From: Croceicoccus sp.
GTDB taxonomy: Bacteria > Pseudomonadota > Alphaproteobacteria > Sphingomonadales > Sphingomonadaceae
Length of the DNA: 8,322 nt
Direction: 5' to 3'
NCBI GenBank assembly: GCA_029936705.1
Contig: JAPYSD010000126.1
Coordinates: 1 to 8,322 of the forward strand
Shown here: piece after piece, positions 5,995-8,322 of the stretch
Position numbering within the stretch: the first letter of the stretch is position 1
Layout of the letters: the number at the start of each line of letters is the position of its first letter
Made by a program: the position numbers and the translations under genes
The notes under the pieces: generated by a model
The model's database searches: none
The model's input: only the letters and a program-made list of their open reading frames with translations
What the model was told of the DNA's origin: nothing

Positions 5995-6525
5995 TCAGGC
6001 TTCGCCGGCGGGCGGCTGCCCGCCTTCGCGGCGGCGCTGTTCCATCTGCTGCTGGTAGAGGCCCGCGAAATCGATCGGGTCGAGCAGCAGCGGGGCATAG
6101 CCTGCATCGCGCACCGCGTCGCCGACCACGCGGCGCAGGAAGGGGAACAGGATGCGCGGTGCCTCGGCGAACAGGAACGCGTGGCTCTGCGCCTCGGGGA
6201 CGTTGCGAATGCCGATCAGGCCGCAATAGGTCGCCTCGACGATATAGGCGGTGCCCTGCGACGCCTTGGCGATGCAGGTGACCTTGAGAGCGACCTCGTG
6301 CACCTCGCCGTCGATCTGGTTCGACTGGATGTTGAACTGCACGTCCAGCTGCGGCTGGTCGCTCCACTGGTAGCTTTGCGGCGCGTTCGGATTCTCGACC
6401 GAGAGATCCTTCACATATTGCGAGATCAGCCCGATGGTCGGCTGCGTGTCGCTGCCGTTGCCTTCACCGGGGTTACCATTGGCGCCATTGCCCAGATCGG
6501 TCAGGATATTGCCTTCGTCGGCCAT
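5995..6525 (-). CDS. secB: Protein-export chaperone SecB
   Basis: SecB is a cytoplasmic tetrameric chaperone that keeps preproteins unfolded and hands them to SecA for export through SecYEG. The 176-residue product starts MADEGNILTD and has an acidic, Gly/Asn-rich N-terminal extension (about 1-28) before the family core: ISQYVKDLSVENPNAP (34-49), a beta-rich middle with VEATYCGLIGI (96-106), FLFAEAPRILFPFLRRVV (117-134) and GYAPLLLDPIDFAGLY (142-157), which are diagnostic. The E. coli protein is about 155 residues; the longer N-terminus is typical of alphaproteobacterial copies. The frame is open for another 83 codons upstream (to 6774), but I chose the ATG at 6523-6525 because family homology begins close to it, GAAAG lies five bases upstream (6531-6535), and the upstream codons look like non-coding sequence. 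It is the first gene of the secB-murJ-trpS run. Confidence 0.95.
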   Translation of the reverse strand: MADEGNILTDLGNGANGNPGEGNGSDTQPTIGLISQYVKDLSVENPNAPQSYQWSDQPQLDVQFNIQSNQIDGEVHEVALKVTCIAKASQGTAYIVEATYCGLIGIRNVPEAQSHAFLFAEAPRILFPFLRRVVGDAVRDAGYAPLLLDPIDFAGLYQQQMEQRRREGGQPPAGEA

Positions 6526-6774
6526 GATGTCTTTCGTTCTCGCTGGAGTCGCGCGCGGTGCGCACGTGGATAGGCTGCGGCGCGTAGCATCGCCGCCCGC
6601 ACCTAGCAACCGGCCTGCCGAGTTGTCCGGCAACGCGGATGCGCCAAAGCGGTACAAATGGCGGGTATCGCGCCAAAATGTGATGCTCATGCGACGTTCA
6701 CCGCGTTTGTATATTTGTGTTTGCTTCCTATTTAAGGCAGGTTCGCCTTTCATGCCGGCGACAGGGTCGGCCAA
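6526..6774. promoter_or_regulatory. Divergent promoter region between secB and the Tim44-domain gene
   Basis: These 249 bases separate genes transcribed in opposite directions, so both promoters should lie here. The right third (about 6700-6740) is clearly AT-rich against a GC-rich background. An exact 8-base direct repeat GCGCCAAA occurs at 6641-6648 and 6670-6677. I could not pick out a convincing secB promoter on the minus strand. An open frame continuous with secB runs through the gap but shows no protein-like features. Confidence 0.6.
6707..6734 (+). promoter_or_regulatory. Candidate promoter of the Tim44-domain gene
   Basis: TTGTAT (6707-6712) and TATTTA (6729-6734) are separated by 16 bases and resemble -35 and -10 elements. 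The segment is the most AT-rich in the window. Transcription would begin near 6741, about 35 bases before the ATG at 6775, which is a normal leader length. Confidence 0.45.
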
Positions 6775-7470
6775 ATGCTAATTACGGATGGATCACTCGT
6801 GATCGTCGAAATCGTCATACTCGCCATGATCGCCGCCTTTCTGGGCCTGCGTCTCTATTCCGTCCTCGGCCGCCGTGCCGAGCATGAGGAGGAGATGCTG
6901 GGGCGCATGCCGCATACACCCGAAGCACAGGCACCGACCCCGCGCGCGCAGGCCGACGGCAATGGTGCGGACGACCGGCAGGTTCCGGGCCTTGAACGGG
7001 CGCTGGCCGGCATTCCGCTGGGCGCGCAGCGCGCCGTGCGCGAGATTGCCAGCGCCGACCGCCGCTTCACGCCCGTCGGCTTCATCGAGGGTGCGAAGAG
7101 CGCCTATGCCATGATCCTGGAAGCATTCTGGAGCGGTGACCGCGAAACCCTGAACGAGCTGTGCGACGACGACGTCTATGCCAGCTTCGTCGCTGCGCTC
7201 GACGCGCGCGAGGCTGCGGGCGAATCGGTCGAGAACCGCCTGATCCGGATCGAGGAAGCCGAGATCGTCGGCGCGGATTTCGATGCCCCGATGGCGCGCA
7301 TCACCGTGCGCTTCGTCGCCGACATCGCTGCCCTGACCAAGGACCGCGAAGGCAACATGATCGCCGGTTCGCTCGATGATGCGATCCAGTCGCGCGACGT
7401 CTGGACCTTCAGCCGCAAGGTCAGCGCGATGCGGCCGGACTGGCTGCTCGACGAAACCGACGAAGGCTGA
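6775..7470 (+). CDS. Tim44-domain membrane protein (TimA-like)
   Basis: The protein is related to the C-terminal domain of mitochondrial Tim44, which tethers Hsp70 to the inner-membrane translocase; bacterial members are membrane-anchored, and their function is less well settled. From the first ATG it has 231 residues: one transmembrane segment (about 8-27) followed by LRLYSVLGRR, a polar Pro/Ala-rich linker (about 35-75), and a Tim44-like domain from about 83. That domain shows GFIEGAKSAYAMILEAFWSGD (102-122), the VENRLIRIEEAEIV strand, and near the end DVWTFSRKV (208-216) and PDWLL (221-225), typical of the family. The start is ambiguous: ATG 6775 has AGGG eight bases upstream, while an in-frame GTG at 6799 would place the membrane helix right at the N-terminus, as is usual for relatives. 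It diverges from secB and precedes mltA, an arrangement I recall from other alphaproteobacteria. Confidence 0.9.
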   Translation: MLITDGSLVIVEIVILAMIAAFLGLRLYSVLGRRAEHEEEMLGRMPHTPEAQAPTPRAQADGNGADDRQVPGLERALAGIPLGAQRAVREIASADRRFTPVGFIEGAKSAYAMILEAFWSGDRETLNELCDDDVYASFVAALDAREAAGESVENRLIRIEEAEIVGADFDAPMARITVRFVADIAALTKDREGNMIAGSLDDAIQSRDVWTFSRKVSAMRPDWLLDETDEG

Positions 7471-7480
7471 TCCCCAACCG

Positions 7481-7489
7481 GAAGGAAGG
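7481..7489 (+). promoter_or_regulatory. Ribosome binding site of mltA, supporting a GTG start
   Basis: GAAGGAAGG lies just upstream of GTG 7494. The AAGGA core (7482-7486) is seven bases away, a good spacing. There is no in-frame ATG before residue 143, so this site decides the start. Confidence 0.7.
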
Positions 7490-7493
7490 CGCC

Positions 7494-8322
7494 GTGCTGC
7501 GCAAGTGGGCCGGGCTGGCCGGCGTCTGTCTGCTGGCGGCCTGCGCGGCATCCCCGCCCGAGGCTGTTCCCCCGCCCGCTGCCGACCGTGCCGCCGATGC
7601 GGCGCTGACGCCCGGACCCGCGGTCAGCACGCTGGCGCTGGAGCCGGGTGACGCCGCAGCGGCGCTCGCTTCATTCGTGGAAAGCTGTCCCAAGTTATTG
7701 GCGCGCAGCGATTCGAGCGGGCTTACCCGGGGTGAGGACTGGCGCGCGGCGTGCGATGCGGGTCGCGTGTGGCCGGCCGTGTCGGCGCGCGATTTCTTTG
7801 CAGGCTATTTCGAAACCGTGCGAGTCGCGGGCGGCGACGGTTTCCTGACCGGCTATTTCGAACCGCAGATCGCGGGCGTGCGCGAAAGGGCGCCCGGCTT
7901 CGACGTGCCCGTATATGGCATGCCGCAGGACCTGGTCCGCCAGCCCGGCTATACCGGTGAGGGGCGCGCTCCGCTGGGCCGCGTGGACGATGATGGCCGC
8001 TTCGTTTCCTATTTCGAGCGGGCCGAGATCGTCGGCGGCGCACTCGACGGACGCGCGCCGGTGATCGGCTGGGCGGCCGATCCGATCGACTTCTTCTTCC
8101 TGCAGATCCAGGGATCCGGCCAGTTGCGTGCGCCCGACGGCAGCGTGATGCGGATCGGTTATGCCGGGCAGAACGGCCGCGAATATGTCGCGATCGGCCG
8201 CATCCTGCGCGAACGCGGCGTCTTCGCGCCGGGCGAAGCGACCATGCAGGGCATCGTCGACTGGCTGCGCGCCCATCCGGGCGAGGCCGGGGAGGTGATG
8301 GACGCCAACCGGAGCTGGGTAT
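7494..8322 (+). CDS. mltA: Membrane-bound lytic murein transglycosylase A, N-terminal part (3' end outside window)
   Basis: MltA cleaves the MurNAc-GlcNAc bond of peptidoglycan with formation of 1,6-anhydroMurNAc and sits as a lipoprotein in the outer membrane. The frame is open from GTG 7494 to the window end, giving 276 residues. The start codon is followed by a short signal peptide with lipobox LAAC (14-17), so Cys17 is the predicted lipidated residue; the next residue is Ala. A Pro/Ala-rich spacer (about 18-48) precedes the enzyme. MltA family signatures follow: DFFAGYFETV (100-109), GFLTGYFEPQIAG (116-128), VPVYG (138-142), YFERAEI (173-179), IDFFFLQIQGSG (198-209) and YAGQNGREYVAIGR (223-236). 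The sequence breaks off at ANRSWV, inside the conserved N-x-S-(Y/W)-V motif before the C-terminal 3D domain, so the catalytic Asp expected there (Asp308 in E. coli MltA) cannot be checked. It starts 23 bases after the Tim44-domain gene and is probably co-transcribed. Confidence 0.93.
   Translation, partial: MLRKWAGLAGVCLLAACAASPPEAVPPPAADRAADAALTPGPAVSTLALEPGDAAAALASFVESCPKLLARSDSSGLTRGEDWRAACDAGRVWPAVSARDFFAGYFETVRVAGGDGFLTGYFEPQIAGVRERAPGFDVPVYGMPQDLVRQPGYTGEGRAPLGRVDDDGRFVSYFERAEIVGGALDGRAPVIGWAADPIDFFFLQIQGSGQLRAPDGSVMRIGYAGQNGREYVAIGRILRERGVFAPGEATMQGIVDWLRAHPGEAGEVMDANRSWV

Noticed and set aside
5057..6058. Plus-strand open frame of 333 codons opposite murJ and the end of secB
   Set aside because: It is Gln/Arg/His/Ala-rich, antisense to murJ and without domain signals: a shadow of the transmembrane codon pattern.
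6622..6634. GTTG-TCCGG-CAAC inverted repeat in the divergent region
   Set aside because: Four-base arms in GC-rich DNA are expected by chance, and it is not placed at either promoter.
5995..6774. SecB with an 83-residue N-terminal extension
   Set aside because: The extra part has no family similarity, covers the divergent promoter region, and the downstream ATG at 6523-6525 has its own ribosome binding site.
7695..8276. Minus-strand open frame of 193 codons over the right end
   Set aside because: It is antisense to mltA, whose GYFEP, FFLQIQGSG and YAGQNGREY motifs are unmistakable.

Overview
The window looks like ordinary core chromosome of a GC-rich alphaproteobacterium, most likely a member of the Sphingomonadales. 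This rests on the strong G/C bias at third codon positions, the style of the proteins (long SecB with an extended N-terminus, a Tim44/TimA-like membrane protein, an Ala-rich CoaBC), and the gene neighbourhoods ubiB-coaBC-dut and secB-murJ-trpS diverging from timA-mltA. The taxonomic call is inference from gene content and style, not from a marker gene. Eight of the nine genes can be named with good confidence. I see no tRNA, rRNA, insertion sequence, prophage, CRISPR array or defence system.

Layout. Positions 2-2260 (+) hold a tight operon: the 3' end of ubiB (ubiquinone biosynthesis), coaBC (coenzyme A biosynthesis) and dut (dUTPase). The coaBC ribosome binding site overlaps the ubiB stop, and dut overlaps coaBC by an ATGA junction. 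Positions 2261-2481 are a convergent gap with inverted repeats but no gene. Positions 2482-3174 (-) encode a DUF4136-type lipoprotein. Its 157-bp upstream gap (3175-3331) contains a promoter-like arrangement with an 11-bp-spaced direct repeat and a separate TCGCGA dyad, the most interesting non-coding signal here. Positions 3332-6525 (-) hold secB-murJ-trpS, transcribed in that order: export chaperone, lipid II flippase and tryptophanyl-tRNA synthetase. Positions 6526-6774 are a divergent promoter region, with an AT-rich -35/-10 pair facing right. Positions 6775-8322 (+) hold the Tim44-domain membrane protein and the 5' part of mltA, a lytic transglycosylase lipoprotein cut by the window end.

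How the genes fit together. The right half is themed on the cell envelope: protein export (SecB), peptidoglycan precursor flipping (MurJ), peptidoglycan cleavage (MltA), a membrane-anchored Tim44-domain protein and a predicted lipoprotein. The left operon is cofactor and nucleotide housekeeping. I found no undescribed multi-gene system. The findings below are modest leads, mainly regulatory structures in the three intergenic gaps.
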